Below, piece by piece: positions 8,934 through 18,645 of a stretch of 64,000 nucleotides of DNA. The DNA comes from JAJTFW01 sp903922455 (lineage in GTDB: Bacteria; Bacteroidota; Bacteroidia; AKYH767-A; OLB10): positions 1 through 64,000 of the forward strand of contig CALQEU020000001.1 of assembly GCA_943329665.2 (NCBI GenBank), read 5' to 3'. The notes beneath the pieces are model-generated. The model saw only the letters and a list, made by a program, of their open reading frames with translations, searched no databases and was not told the origin of the DNA. The first letter of the stretch is position 1. Every line of letters begins with the position of its first letter. The position numbers and the translations under genes are program-made.

Positions 8934-11729
8934 ATGATGGAGTATAATTTCAGAGAAATAGAAGACAAGTGGCAGCGTTATTGGCGTGAGAATAAATCGT
9001 ATAAATGCGACATTGTTAACGACAAGAAGAAGTATTATGTGTTGGATATGTTCCCTTATCCCAGTGGTGCAGGTCTGCATGTAGGACATCCTTTAGGATA
9101 TATTGCTTCTGATATTGTTTCTCGTTATAAAAAGTTAAGAGGTTTTAATGTGTTGCATCCGATGGGGTACGATGCATTCGGTTTGCCCGCCGAACAATAC
9201 GCTATTCAAACAGGTCAACATCCAAAAATTACTACCGAACAAAATATTGCGCGTTATCGTGAACAACTCGATCGCATTGGATTTTGTTTTGATTGGTCAA
9301 GAGAAATTCGAACGTGCGAACCTGAATATTATAAATGGACGCAATGGATTTTTATCAAACTGTTCAATTCATGGTTTAATTGTGTTACTAAAAAAGCAGA
9401 ATCGATTGATGAGTTAATTGCTGTTTTTAGTACTCAGGGGTTTAATTGTTCCGAACCACAATATTTAACCGGCGATATCGAAAAGACAGTTGCGCCTTTT
9501 TCTTCCGATGAATGGAATAGTAAATCGGAATTGGAAAAGTCGGATATTTTATTAAATTTCCGTTTAGCTTATTTGAGTAATGCCATGGTGAATTGGTGTC
9601 CTGCTTTAGGTACAGTTCTCGCGAATGACGAAGTAAAAGACGGTGTCTCCGAGCGTGGAGGATTTCCTGTGGAGAAAAAAATTATGAAGCAGTGGAGTTT
9701 GCGTATCACCGCTTACGCCGATCGTTTGCTTACTGATTTAGATGATTTGGATTGGCCTGATTCTGTCAAAGAAGCACAACGCAATTGGATTGGAAAATCG
9801 GAAGGGACAAGTATTCGGTTTGAAGGTGTAATGGATGAAAAGTTAAAGAGTGAATTTTCCATCGAAGTCTTCACCACGCGCCCGGACACCATTTTTGGAG
9901 TTTCCTTTGTTGCATTGGCACCTGAACACGATTTAGTAAATATCATAACGGTGCCGGAGTACCGAAGTGCTGTGCAAGAATATGTTGAAGCCGCTTCGAA
10001 AAAGTCAGAACGCGAACGTCAAACTGAAGTGAAGAAGGTGAGTGGACAATTTACTGGAGCATACGTCTCACACCCTTTTACGGGTGCGAAAATTCCAGTG
10101 TGGATCGGCGAATATGTGTTGGTTGGATATGGAACAGGAGCTGTTATGGCAGTGCCCGGACACGATCAAAGAGATTATTTATTTGCAACCCATTTTAATT
10201 TACCGATTCAAGAAGTAGTAAGTGGTGGCGACTTAACACAAGAAGCTTATGTTGCAAAAGATGGAGTTTTGGTTAATTCTGATTTTTTAAATGGACTCGA
10301 GGTAAAAGCGGCGGTCAAGAAAGCCATCCATGAAATTGAAAATATAGGAATTGGAAAAGGCCAAGTGAATTATCGATTACGCGATGCTGCTTTTGGTCGA
10401 CAACGTTATTGGGGTGAACCAATCCCCATTTTTTATGAAGAGGGAATCCCAAAAACAATTTCAGAAACTGATCTTCCATTAGTCCTTCCAGAAATTGATA
10501 AGTTTCAACCCACCGAAAGTGGCGAACCGCCGTTAGCAAGAGCAGCAGACTGGAAGTATAAGGGGAAATTTAATTATGAAACGACAACCATGCCTGGATG
10601 GGCGGGTTCGAGTTGGTACTTTTTGCGCTATATGGATTCCAATAATGAAAAAGAATTTGTATCGAAAGAAGCAGTAAATTATTGGCAACAAGTAGATTTT
10701 TACTTGGGCGGGGCTGAGCATGCAACTGGCCACTTATTATATGTGCGTTTTTGGACAAAGTTCTTGTTCGATTTAAATCTTATTCCTTGTAAAGAGCCTG
10801 CTAAAAAATTGATCAATCAAGGAATGATTCAAGGAGTGAGTGCGTATGTTTATCGAATTAATGGTACCAATAAGTTTGTTTCAGATGGATTAAAAAATCA
10901 ATATGAAACTACAGCTTTACATGTAGATATAAGTATCGCACCAAATCATATTCTTGATCCTGAAAAGTTCAAATTGTGGCGGGAAGATTTTAAGAATGCC
11001 GAGTTTATTCTGGAAGGGGATCAATACAAGTGCGGTGCTGAAGTCGAAAAAATGTCGAAGAGCAAATACAATGTGGTTAATCCGGATGACATTATCGAAG
11101 AATATGGTGCAGATACATTGCGCTTGTATGAGATGTTCTTAGGCCCTTTAGAACAAAGTAAACCATGGAGCACACAAGGAATTAGTGGCGTTCATAATTT
11201 CTTGCGTCGTGCCTGGCGGTTGTTTCAAATTGAAAATGGAGCATGTAAGTTAAGTGACGAAACACCCTCTGCAGGGGAATTAAAAGTATTGCATAAAACC
11301 ATCAAGAAAGTAGAAGATGATGTGGAACGATTTTCATTCAACACCACCATCAGCGCATTCATGATTTGTTTGAATGAGTTGAGTGATTTGAAATGTAATA
11401 AACGACAAATTCTTGAGCCTTTCACCATTCTTCTCTCACCTTATGCACCTCATTTTACAGAAGAGTTGTGGAGTTTATTGGGACATAAAGAAAGTATTAC
11501 TAAAACAAGTTTTCCAATTTGGAAAGAAGAATATTTAGTTGAGAATGAGTTTGAGTATCCTATTTCCATAAATGGAAAAGTGAAGTTTAAAATTAACTTG
11601 TCTTTGCAATTAAGTAAAGAAGAAGTGGAAAAGAATGTAATGAGTTCAGAAGAGTTGGGAAAGTTTATGCAGGGAACTCCAAAGAAAATAATTGTTGTCC
11701 CAGGACGCATAGTTAATATCGTAGTTTAA
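8934..11729 (+). CDS. leuS: Leucyl-tRNA synthetase
   Basis: A 931-residue class I synthetase that charges tRNA-Leu. The HIGH motif is HVGH within PYPSGAGLHVGHPLGY (residues 42-57), and KMSKS is in EKMSKSKYNVVNPDDI near 703-718. The CP1 editing domain (TRPDTIFGVSFVALAPEH; GTGAVMAVPGHD) is intact. It is longer than the roughly 860-residue E. coli enzyme: about 60 extra residues around 145-205 precede the Rossmann-fold return, as in other Bacteroidota LeuRS. Two adjacent ATGs exist (8934 and 8937). A near-consensus -7 box TAACTTCG lies at 8906-8913. Confidence 0.97.
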   Translation: MMEYNFREIEDKWQRYWRENKSYKCDIVNDKKKYYVLDMFPYPSGAGLHVGHPLGYIASDIVSRYKKLRGFNVLHPMGYDAFGLPAEQYAIQTGQHPKITTEQNIARYREQLDRIGFCFDWSREIRTCEPEYYKWTQWIFIKLFNSWFNCVTKKAESIDELIAVFSTQGFNCSEPQYLTGDIEKTVAPFSSDEWNSKSELEKSDILLNFRLAYLSNAMVNWCPALGTVLANDEVKDGVSERGGFPVEKKIMKQWSLRITAYADRLLTDLDDLDWPDSVKEAQRNWIGKSEGTSIRFEGVMDEKLKSEFSIEVFTTRPDTIFGVSFVALAPEHDLVNIITVPEYRSAVQEYVEAASKKSERERQTEVKKVSGQFTGAYVSHPFTGAKIPVWIGEYVLVGYGTGAVMAVPGHDQRDYLFATHFNLPIQEVVSGGDLTQEAYVAKDGVLVNSDFLNGLEVKAAVKKAIHEIENIGIGKGQVNYRLRDAAFGRQRYWGEPIPIFYEEGIPKTISETDLPLVLPEIDKFQPTESGEPPLARAADWKYKGKFNYETTTMPGWAGSSWYFLRYMDSNNEKEFVSKEAVNYWQQVDFYLGGAEHATGHLLYVRFWTKFLFDLNLIPCKEPAKKLINQGMIQGVSAYVYRINGTNKFVSDGLKNQYETTALHVDISIAPNHILDPEKFKLWREDFKNAEFILEGDQYKCGAEVEKMSKSKYNVVNPDDIIEEYGADTLRLYEMFLGPLEQSKPWSTQGISGVHNFLRRAWRLFQIENGACKLSDETPSAGELKVLHKTIKKVEDDVERFSFNTTISAFMICLNELSDLKCNKRQILEPFTILLSPYAPHFTEELWSLLGHKESITKTSFPIWKEEYLVENEFEYPISINGKVKFKINLSLQLSKEEVEKNVMSSEELGKFMQGTPKKIIVVPGRIVNIVV

Positions 11730-11731
11730 GT

Positions 11732-11764
11732 TTTTCTGTTAGATGTAATTCATCTTACAGAAAA
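11732..11764 (+). terminator. Possible terminator hairpin after leuS
   Basis: Fourteen-base arms (11732-11745 and 11751-11764, one mismatch) surround a 5-base loop directly after the leuS stop codon. The following T tract is weak, so termination may be partial and scpB may be partly co-transcribed. Confidence 0.5.
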
Positions 11765-11796
11765 TTTATTGATCAATAAAATAAAAATAGAATAGC

Positions 11797-12528
11797 ATGC
11801 AATTATTATTACAACACATCGAAGCGCTCATCTTTGCATCAGAGCAACCCATCACAGGCGATGAAGTTTTATCTTGTCTTAAAACCGTTTATGGATGGGA
11901 GCTAAAGAAAGAACAATTTCAAAGTTTAATTTCTGAATTGAAGGAGAAGTATGCATCCGAAGATCATTCGTTCGAATTAATTGAGATTGCAGATGGTTTT
12001 CAATTTCTCACAAAGAAAGAGTATCATCATATAGTAAATACTTTGTTGCAGATTAAAGCAAAGAAGAGGTTAAGTACAGCAGCGTTAGAAACACTTTCTA
12101 TCATTGCCTATAAACAACCCATTTCAAAATCGGAAATTGAACATATTCGTGGTGTAAACTGTGATTATAGTATGCAAAAATTACTCGAGAAAGAATTAAT
12201 TATTATTTCGGGAAAAGGGGATGGACCTGGTAAACCACTTCTTTATTCGACAAGCAAGAACTTTATGGATCACTTTGGATTGCGTTCGGTGAAGGATCTG
12301 CCACAACTAAAAGAGCTCCATATAGCTGATAATGAGATAGGCAACCCAAGTGATCTGTCAGACCCTATTGATGGTCCTAGCGACCTAGAGCCAGGGGCTT
12401 TAATAGAAGACGTAGACGAAAATGGAGAGTTTGTCGTTGAAGGAACTGTAGACCCACAAGCTGCCATGGGAAACTTGGAACAAGATTTGATTGATGATGA
12501 AGATCAACCCGAATCGAAAGAAGAATGA
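11797..12528 (+). CDS. scpB: SMC-Scp complex subunit ScpB
   Basis: A 243-residue ScpB, the winged-helix kleisin partner of the SMC-ScpA chromosome condensation complex. The N-terminus has the usual HIEALIFASEQPI; the core has ALETLSIIAYKQPISKSEIEHIRGVN (about residues 96-121) and GKGDGPGKPLLY-type sequence before the second winged helix. The C-terminal 70 residues are acidic and low-complexity (SDLSDPIDGPSDLEPGAL, later DDEDQPESKEE), a Bacteroidota-type tail. It overlaps the next gene by 4 bases (ATGA). Confidence 0.93.
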   Translation: MQLLLQHIEALIFASEQPITGDEVLSCLKTVYGWELKKEQFQSLISELKEKYASEDHSFELIEIADGFQFLTKKEYHHIVNTLLQIKAKKRLSTAALETLSIIAYKQPISKSEIEHIRGVNCDYSMQKLLEKELIIISGKGDGPGKPLLYSTSKNFMDHFGLRSVKDLPQLKELHIADNEIGNPSDLSDPIDGPSDLEPGALIEDVDENGEFVVEGTVDPQAAMGNLEQDLIDDEDQPESKEE

Positions 12529-13304
12529 AAAAAATAATTTATATTGTCCTATTGAGTATTGCGCATTCATTTACAATGAATGCGCAAGCTTTGTTAGCTC
12601 GAGTTCAAAATAACGCGTTTAGTACCAGTGAAGTTTTAGAATACCGTATACACTACGGATTCATTGATGCTGGAACTGCGAAATTAGAAGTGGATCCTAA
12701 TTTAAAGAATGTTGGAGGTCGTACTTGTTATCGAGTGGTGGGTTCTGGTAAATCGACCGGCGCATTTAATTGGTTTTTTAAAGTTAAGGATCATTATGAA
12801 AGTTACATTGATACACAAACCATCGTGCCGTGGTTGTTTATTCGCGATATTCAAGAAGGCGGTTATAAGAAAAAGCAGAATGTGAAGTTTAATCATTCAA
12901 AACGTACTGCAACAAGCGAAAAGAAAACAATTAAAACTCCAGAGCGGATCCAGGATTTAATTTCTGCATTTTACTTTGCACGCACATTAGATTTTACAAA
13001 TATTGCAGCGGGGGATACTTTTAATATTAATTGTTATCTCGATGATGAAACTTTTCCAATGTCAATTAAGTTCGTAGGAAGAGAAAAAATTAAAACACGA
13101 CTAGGTACTTTTACTTGCTTAATGTTTAGACCTTATTTGTTAGAAGGACGTGTCTTTAAAGAGAAAGAAGGAATGACCATTTGGCTGACAGACGATAAAA
13201 ATAGAATTCCCATTCGAGCACAAGCCGATATTTTAGTGGGATCAATCAAAATGGACATCACCAGTTTTTCTGGATTGGCAAATCCCGCCGCGCTCTCTAA
13301 ATAA
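12525..13304 (+). CDS. DUF3108 domain protein (secreted)
   Basis: A 259-residue protein with a signal peptide (residues 1-20, ending NAQ-A). It carries the DUF3108 pattern: EVLEYRIHYGFIDAGTA near 37-53, then VKDHYESYIDT, DLISAFYFARTL near 144-155 and IRAQADILVGSIKMDI near the end. The family is predicted to be a beta-barrel-like periplasmic protein of unknown function, found in Bacteroidota and Proteobacteria. It overlaps scpB by ATGA and is convergent with asd, leaving a 9-base gap. Confidence 0.85.
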   Translation: MKKIIYIVLLSIAHSFTMNAQALLARVQNNAFSTSEVLEYRIHYGFIDAGTAKLEVDPNLKNVGGRTCYRVVGSGKSTGAFNWFFKVKDHYESYIDTQTIVPWLFIRDIQEGGYKKKQNVKFNHSKRTATSEKKTIKTPERIQDLISAFYFARTLDFTNIAAGDTFNINCYLDDETFPMSIKFVGREKIKTRLGTFTCLMFRPYLLEGRVFKEKEGMTIWLTDDKNRIPIRAQADILVGSIKMDITSFSGLANPAALSK

Positions 13305-13313
13305 AGTTTTTGC

Positions 13314-14306
13314 TTATCCGATCAGCTTCTTTTTTAAAAGCACCTCTGCAATCTGAACCGCATTCGTTGCGGCTCCTTTACGTAGGTTGTCTGAAACTAC
13401 CCAGCAGTTAAGCGTGTTGGCTTGAGTCTCATCACGACGCAATCTACCAACAAATACTTCATCATGCCCTTCTGCATACAAAGGCATTGGATAAAGTGCT
13501 TTGCTTGGGTCGTCTTGTACAATAATCCCAGACGAGTTTGCTAAAAGATTTCGCAGTTCATTCAAATCAAAATAGTTTTCAAATTCAATATTTACACTTT
13601 CTGAATGTCCGCCTAACACAGGTACACGAACTGTTGTGGCGGTTAGCCGGATGGAATCATCACCCATAATTTTACAAGTTTCATTCACCATCTTCATTTC
13701 TTCTTTCGTGTATCCGTTTTCTTGAAAAACATCAATATGTGGTAGAATATTAAGATCGATGGTATGTGGATAAACTTTTTCAACATCACCATTCCTACGT
13801 TCATTCATTAATTGTTGCACCGCTTTTGCTCCGGTTCCACTCACCGATTGATAGGTAGATACTACTACACGCTTGATTTTATATTTATCATGAAGGGGTT
13901 TTAAAACTACAACAAGTTGAATAGTTGAACAATTTGGATTCGCAATGATCTTATCTTCCTTTGTAAGTACGTCTGCATTTACTTCTGGAACAATAAGTTT
14001 CTTGGTAGGGTCCATTCTCCATGCAGAAGAATTATCAATAACAGTGATTCCCGCTTCTGCAAATTTAGGTGCCCATTCTGAAGAAGTGGATCCACCCGCT
14101 GAGAATAAAGCCAAATCAGGTTTCATTTCAATAGCTTCTGCCAAAGTGACTACTTTATAATCTTGTCCTTTAAACGTTATCATCTTGCCTGCTGATTTTT
14201 CAGAAGCTACTGGGATTAATACGTCAACTGGAAAGTTTCTTTCTGTCAAAACTTCTATCATTTTTGTGCCGACCAATCCGGTGGCGCCTACAACCGCTAT
14301 TTTCAT
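13314..14306 (-). CDS. asd: Aspartate-semialdehyde dehydrogenase
   Basis: A 330-residue Asd that reduces aspartyl phosphate to aspartate semialdehyde for lysine/DAP, threonine and methionine synthesis. GATGLVGTKM (NADP-binding) is at the N-terminus, the catalytic Cys lies in NPNCSTIQ (about residue 127), and the active-site His is in GGHSESVNIEF. The frame extends nine codons upstream to an ATG at 14333, but the start at 14306 puts the GxxGxxG loop in the usual place and follows a perfect -7 box (14311-14318) by 4 bases. The aspartate kinase for the same pathway is at 34.7 kb. Confidence 0.95.
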   Translation of the reverse strand: MKIAVVGATGLVGTKMIEVLTERNFPVDVLIPVASEKSAGKMITFKGQDYKVVTLAEAIEMKPDLALFSAGGSTSSEWAPKFAEAGITVIDNSSAWRMDPTKKLIVPEVNADVLTKEDKIIANPNCSTIQLVVVLKPLHDKYKIKRVVVSTYQSVSGTGAKAVQQLMNERRNGDVEKVYPHTIDLNILPHIDVFQENGYTKEEMKMVNETCKIMGDDSIRLTATTVRVPVLGGHSESVNIEFENYFDLNELRNLLANSSGIIVQDDPSKALYPMPLYAEGHDEVFVGRLRRDETQANTLNCWVVSDNLRKGAATNAVQIAEVLLKKKLIG

Positions 14307-14310
14307 AACG

Positions 14311-14318
14311 CAAAAATA
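14311..14318 (-). promoter_or_regulatory. asd: -7 box of asd, adjoining its start codon
   Basis: Minus-strand TATTTTTG matches TAnnTTTG and ends 4 bases before the ATG at 14306. Transcription would begin at or beside the start codon, so the mRNA should be leaderless. This argues against the upstream ATG at 14333. Confidence 0.6.
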
Positions 14319-14421
14319 AATATTGTTTTCCAATACTTTGAGGCTTATAGTTATTTGTAAACGAGTATAAGCGTTTATTTACCGACTAATTGCCTTTCAT
14401 CACCTTTCCTTTGTCATCGTT

Positions 14422-17046
14422 ATGAAAAAAGGATTGTTCGCTTGTCGGTTAGCCATCTTCTTGATGTGCTTCTCTACTACTTCTTGGGTAAAAGCTCAGT
14501 TGATAGATGATTTTAGTGATGGAGATTTTGGCTTTGCGCCTGCTTGGTTTGGGGATACTAGTCAGTTTGTCGTGAGTGGAGGCTTCGTTCAATTGAATAG
14601 TGCCGGCAGCGACTCTTCCTTTTTATCAACATCATATTCTATGGTTTCTGATACTATGGAGTGGCGGGTAAAGGTCAAGATGAGTTTTTCACCATCTACA
14701 TCAAATTATGCACGATATTATTTATTGGCGGATAGTTTAAATTTAGAAGGACCACAGAAAGGATATTTTTTGCAATTTGGAGAAAGTGGTTCTGCAGATG
14801 CCATTGTATTATATAAGCAAGATGGATGGATTCTTACACCTTTATGTAGAGGCAAAGACAGCGCCATTGCAAATTCTTTTTTCGTGAACATTAAAGTGTT
14901 GCGTTTGCCAGGATCTATTTGGAGTTTATATGTGGATTATACTGCAGAGGAAAATTTTAATTGGGATGCTTCGGCAATCGATGCGCAGTTCAATGCGATG
15001 TTGTGTGTTGGATTTAAAACTGTTTATACTAGTAGTAATTCAACTAAGTTTTTTTTCGATGATGTATATGTTGGAAGTTATCAATACGACACCATTCCTC
15101 CTTCATTGTCTTTGGTTAAAATTGAATCAGATAGTTTGATTAAAATTCAATGGACGGAAGAAGTTGATAGTGCATCAGCATTTTCAAAGAATCATTTTTT
15201 TATAGATGGAATTGGTGTCCCAACTACAATTAGTAAAGACTCTATTGATTCGAAAACATATTATTTAAAATTTAATGCTCTCTTTATTGATGGGAACATA
15301 TATCATTTGGGAATAGTGGGTGTGGTGGATAATTCGGGGAACGTATATTCGGACACACTACATTATTCCCTTTTTAATACAAGTGCTGCTGTAATTTCAG
15401 ATGTAGTCATCACTGAAATTATGTCGAATCCCACCGATGCCCCATCACTACCTCCCGTTGAGTATTTGGAAATCTATAATCGAAGCCAAAAAATTATTGA
15501 CATTTCATCTTTTATGTTGGCAGATCCAAGCACATCAGAAAATTTGCCTACAGATACTTTGTTCCCGAATGATTATCGATGCTATACTCATTCGATGAAC
15601 GTTGCTTCATTTCAAAATATAGGTGTCAATGATGTGAGAGGATTGGCCTCTTTCCCATCATTAAATAATGAGGGTGATCGAATCCGATTATTAGATGTCT
15701 CTGGTTTTGTAATTGATGAAATTACTTATGATCTCTCCATGTACAATGATCCGCTAAGAGATGATCACGGTTGGTCAATAGAGCGAATTGATGTTGATTT
15801 TCCTTGTAGCGATAAAAATAATTGGGGAGCGAGTCATGATCCATCAGGTGGTACTCCAGGTCGTGAAAATTCAATCAATGGAGATTTTCAGGATACTATT
15901 GCACCTTGGCCTGTTTACGCTTTCCCAGTCGGCAGTTTATACCTAGAAATTGGATTCAGTGAATTTCTAGATACGATTCATGCTGCCGATTTGAATTTGT
16001 TTTCATTGAATCAAAATTTGGGACAACCCCTATCGATTTCATTTTCTTCAGATCAACCTAGCTTCGTTTTTCAATTGAGTCAACCTTTAGTGTCTGGACA
16101 ATTGTATTCATTGCAGTTCGATCATTCATTGCATGATTGCGCAGGAAATTCTTTGAAGAGATGGGATCAACTGAGTTTCGCATTGCCCGATTCATTTTCA
16201 AAAGGAGATGTGATCATCAATGAAATTTTATTTAATCCTCAATCGGAAGGGTGTGATTTTGTGGAGATATATAATTCGAGTTCTAAAACCATCGATCTCT
16301 CTAAAATTAAAATAGCTCATGCTGATCCAATAGATGGAATTGCAAAAGATGTAGTTGCTTTTTCATTGAGACCAAGAATACTATTGCCTAAACAATTCGC
16401 AGTCGCCGCGTCAAATCCAACTGTAATTAATTCCTATTATAAAGTTGGTGACAATCGTTTATTAATTCCTTGCGCACTCCCATCTTACAATGATGATGAA
16501 GGAATTGTAATCTTGATGAATTCTTCGTTACAAGAATTGGAGCGATTTCATTACAAAGATAATTTTCACTTTTCCTTGTTAAGCGATCCTGAAGGAGTTT
16601 CTTTAGAGTTGATTTCTCCTCGTAGAAATGTTTCTGATAGCAGTAATTGGCATAGTGCCTCTTATAATAGTGGAAATGCAACACCATGTAAAATAAATTC
16701 TCAATATTATGATGACACTAACGATGGATCCTCATGGCTCCAACTCACCCCTGAATTATTCTCACCCGATAACGACGGTTACCATGATGTGTTGGGTCTG
16801 TCTTGTACACCACCCAAATCTGGATACATGGTGGGATTATCAATCTATAACGAGTTTGGAATTCCTATCAGAAAATTAACCGAACAAGAACTTTTAGGAA
16901 ACGAAGGCAATTGGATTTGGAATGGGATGTCGGATGAAAACACTTTACAAAAAGCTGGAATTTATATAGCCCTTTTGGAAATGTTCCATATAGATGGAGA
17001 TGTAAGGAAAATCAAGAAGACGTTTGTTTTGGCAAAAAGAGATTAA
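14422..17046 (+). CDS. Secreted lamin-tail-domain protein with CHU_C-like C-terminus
   Basis: An 874-residue exported protein with a signal peptide (residues 1-25, ending KAQ). After a jellyroll-like N-terminal region there is a Big_5/SbsA-like Ig segment (DTIPPSLSLVKI, about 225-320), a lamin-tail domain (VVITEIMSNPTD, about 330-440), a second Ig-like segment (about 490-570) and a second lamin-tail domain (VIINEILFNPQSEGCDFVEIYN, about 595-700). The last 100 residues (LFSPDNDGYHDVLG ... AGIYIALLEM) resemble the gliding-motility-associated C-terminal domain used for type IX export. Likely a cell-surface or secreted adhesin-like protein; no enzyme motif is visible. Confidence 0.85.
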   Translation: MKKGLFACRLAIFLMCFSTTSWVKAQLIDDFSDGDFGFAPAWFGDTSQFVVSGGFVQLNSAGSDSSFLSTSYSMVSDTMEWRVKVKMSFSPSTSNYARYYLLADSLNLEGPQKGYFLQFGESGSADAIVLYKQDGWILTPLCRGKDSAIANSFFVNIKVLRLPGSIWSLYVDYTAEENFNWDASAIDAQFNAMLCVGFKTVYTSSNSTKFFFDDVYVGSYQYDTIPPSLSLVKIESDSLIKIQWTEEVDSASAFSKNHFFIDGIGVPTTISKDSIDSKTYYLKFNALFIDGNIYHLGIVGVVDNSGNVYSDTLHYSLFNTSAAVISDVVITEIMSNPTDAPSLPPVEYLEIYNRSQKIIDISSFMLADPSTSENLPTDTLFPNDYRCYTHSMNVASFQNIGVNDVRGLASFPSLNNEGDRIRLLDVSGFVIDEITYDLSMYNDPLRDDHGWSIERIDVDFPCSDKNNWGASHDPSGGTPGRENSINGDFQDTIAPWPVYAFPVGSLYLEIGFSEFLDTIHAADLNLFSLNQNLGQPLSISFSSDQPSFVFQLSQPLVSGQLYSLQFDHSLHDCAGNSLKRWDQLSFALPDSFSKGDVIINEILFNPQSEGCDFVEIYNSSSKTIDLSKIKIAHADPIDGIAKDVVAFSLRPRILLPKQFAVAASNPTVINSYYKVGDNRLLIPCALPSYNDDEGIVILMNSSLQELERFHYKDNFHFSLLSDPEGVSLELISPRRNVSDSSNWHSASYNSGNATPCKINSQYYDDTNDGSSWLQLTPELFSPDNDGYHDVLGLSCTPPKSGYMVGLSIYNEFGIPIRKLTEQELLGNEGNWIWNGMSDENTLQKAGIYIALLEMFHIDGDVRKIKKTFVLAKRD

Positions 17047-17169
17047 ATAGTCATGAATGGCATTCAATAGTAAAAGGCTTCCAAAAACTCCGAAGGGGTA
17101 AAATATTCTAGAGTAAATAAAGTCATCCCTAGTTCATAGTTGAAAGTAAACCGATCTATTTTAATATTC

Positions 17170-18645
17170 TTAGAGTGAATCCAGAAATTTGGAAGCTATG
17201 TCTAAATGATTTTTTTGTTTTTCTTTTGGCATTTTGTCAAATGTCCGAACTAACATTCCTAATCGGGGATTTTGAAGAAAGAAAGTTCTATGAGTATGCA
17301 TAAATCTCCAAATCAATCCATCCCAAACGTTTTGCCATTCCCCTTTTTTATAATCACTCATTTTCATGAGATAATTACTTCCGCTTATATATGGTTTGGT
17401 GGCCATCAATCCTCCATCAGCAAACTGACTCATTCCATAAACATTGGGTACCATTACCCAGTCATAGGCGTCTATAAAAAGTTCCATAAACCACCGATAA
17501 ACATCATCAGGATCAAATTCACATAGGAGCATAAAGTTGCCAAGTACCATTAACCGTTCAATATGGTGACAATAGCCGGTTTCTAAAACCTTTTTAATGG
17601 TAATGTCTAAAGGGTCTATTCCTGTAGTACCCTTCCAAAATGATTGAGGTATTTTTCTTTTAAAGCCCCAATAATTTTTGGTTCTCTCTTCTCTGCCTTT
17701 GAGTTCATAAACAGCTCTAATAAACTCTCTCCATCCAATAATTTGACGAACAAAACCCTCTAATGAATTCAATGGAATTTCGTAATTGCTTGCAAAGTGT
17801 AATGCCTCATCAATAACATAGTTGGGTGTTAGAAGACCTGAGTTTAACATGGGCGTTAAAACACTGTGGTGTAAAATATTTTCATGGCCTACTAGCGCAT
17901 CTTCGTATGCTCCAAATTCCGAAAACCTTGAAATAAAAAACTCTTGTAACCATTTTTTGCTTTCAGTAAAGTTTGTAGGATAAATAAAATCAAGATTCAG
18001 TTGGCCATAATTATTTGCAAAATGTTTTTGGGTATAGATGCAAGCTTCTTTATAGAATTTATTGGGTTTCAGAAAATCAACTTTGGGAGGAGTTTTTCCT
18101 TTTGGATATTTCAAGCGGTTCTCATCATCAAAAGTCCACTTTCCACCCAAAGGCTTTTGTTTGACCTCCATTAAAATATTTTTGCTGATTCTTTGATGCT
18201 TATAAAAATCAGTTTGAAACATTCTTTTTTTAGCAGTAAAATAGTCCAAAATCTCTTCGGATGTATTTAAAAATTGAGGAGTTGGATGTTTTATTCTCCC
18301 CATTGTTTGCGCTTCGGAAGCATTGTTTATTCGTTCCTCCAGCCAGTAATCGGTGGTGTCAATATATTCAATTGTTCGAACTCCTTTTGATTTTAGGTAT
18401 GGAATCAATTTCCGCACGTCGGCTAATTCATCAGATGCGTCAATATAAACAACTTTTATTTTTTTTGACTGCAAATAATTTTCATAAAATTTCATGCTCG
18501 ATCTATGAAAAGCAATTTTCTGTTTGTGAAAATTAAATTGCCTGAAATAGAGCCATTCTTCTACTACATAAATGACCTCGCACGATGAAGCAATTATATT
18601 TTTTTCAAACAATTGATGTGGGAAAATGATACCTGCTCTATTCAT
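17170..18645 (-). CDS. Cryptochrome/photolyase of the FeS-BCP (PhrB-like) family, C-terminal cysteines absent
   Basis: A 491-residue photolyase-related protein. The N-terminal alpha/beta domain begins GIIFPHQLFEKN; the FAD-binding half carries LEGFVRQIIGWREFIRAVY, ETGYCHHIERLMVLGNFMLL and PNVYGMSQFADGGLM, hallmarks of the bacterial (6-4) photolyase group (Agrobacterium PhrB). In PhrB the segment after MSDY carries Cys ligands of a 4Fe-4S cluster; here it reads MSDYKKGEWQNVW and there is no Cys after residue 375, so a standard cluster cannot form. Its ATG overlaps the stop codon of the DUF2256 gene (ATGA). Probably a light-driven repair enzyme or blue-light receptor; which one cannot be told. 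Confidence 0.88.
   Translation of the reverse strand: MNRAGIIFPHQLFEKNIIASSCEVIYVVEEWLYFRQFNFHKQKIAFHRSSMKFYENYLQSKKIKVVYIDASDELADVRKLIPYLKSKGVRTIEYIDTTDYWLEERINNASEAQTMGRIKHPTPQFLNTSEEILDYFTAKKRMFQTDFYKHQRISKNILMEVKQKPLGGKWTFDDENRLKYPKGKTPPKVDFLKPNKFYKEACIYTQKHFANNYGQLNLDFIYPTNFTESKKWLQEFFISRFSEFGAYEDALVGHENILHHSVLTPMLNSGLLTPNYVIDEALHFASNYEIPLNSLEGFVRQIIGWREFIRAVYELKGREERTKNYWGFKRKIPQSFWKGTTGIDPLDITIKKVLETGYCHHIERLMVLGNFMLLCEFDPDDVYRWFMELFIDAYDWVMVPNVYGMSQFADGGLMATKPYISGSNYLMKMSDYKKGEWQNVWDGLIWRFMHTHRTFFLQNPRLGMLVRTFDKMPKEKQKNHLDIASKFLDSL

Noticed and set aside
8934..11729. leuS insertion around residues 145-205 as a transferred domain
   Set aside because: The extra length is a usual Bacteroidota LeuRS feature, with no composition break.
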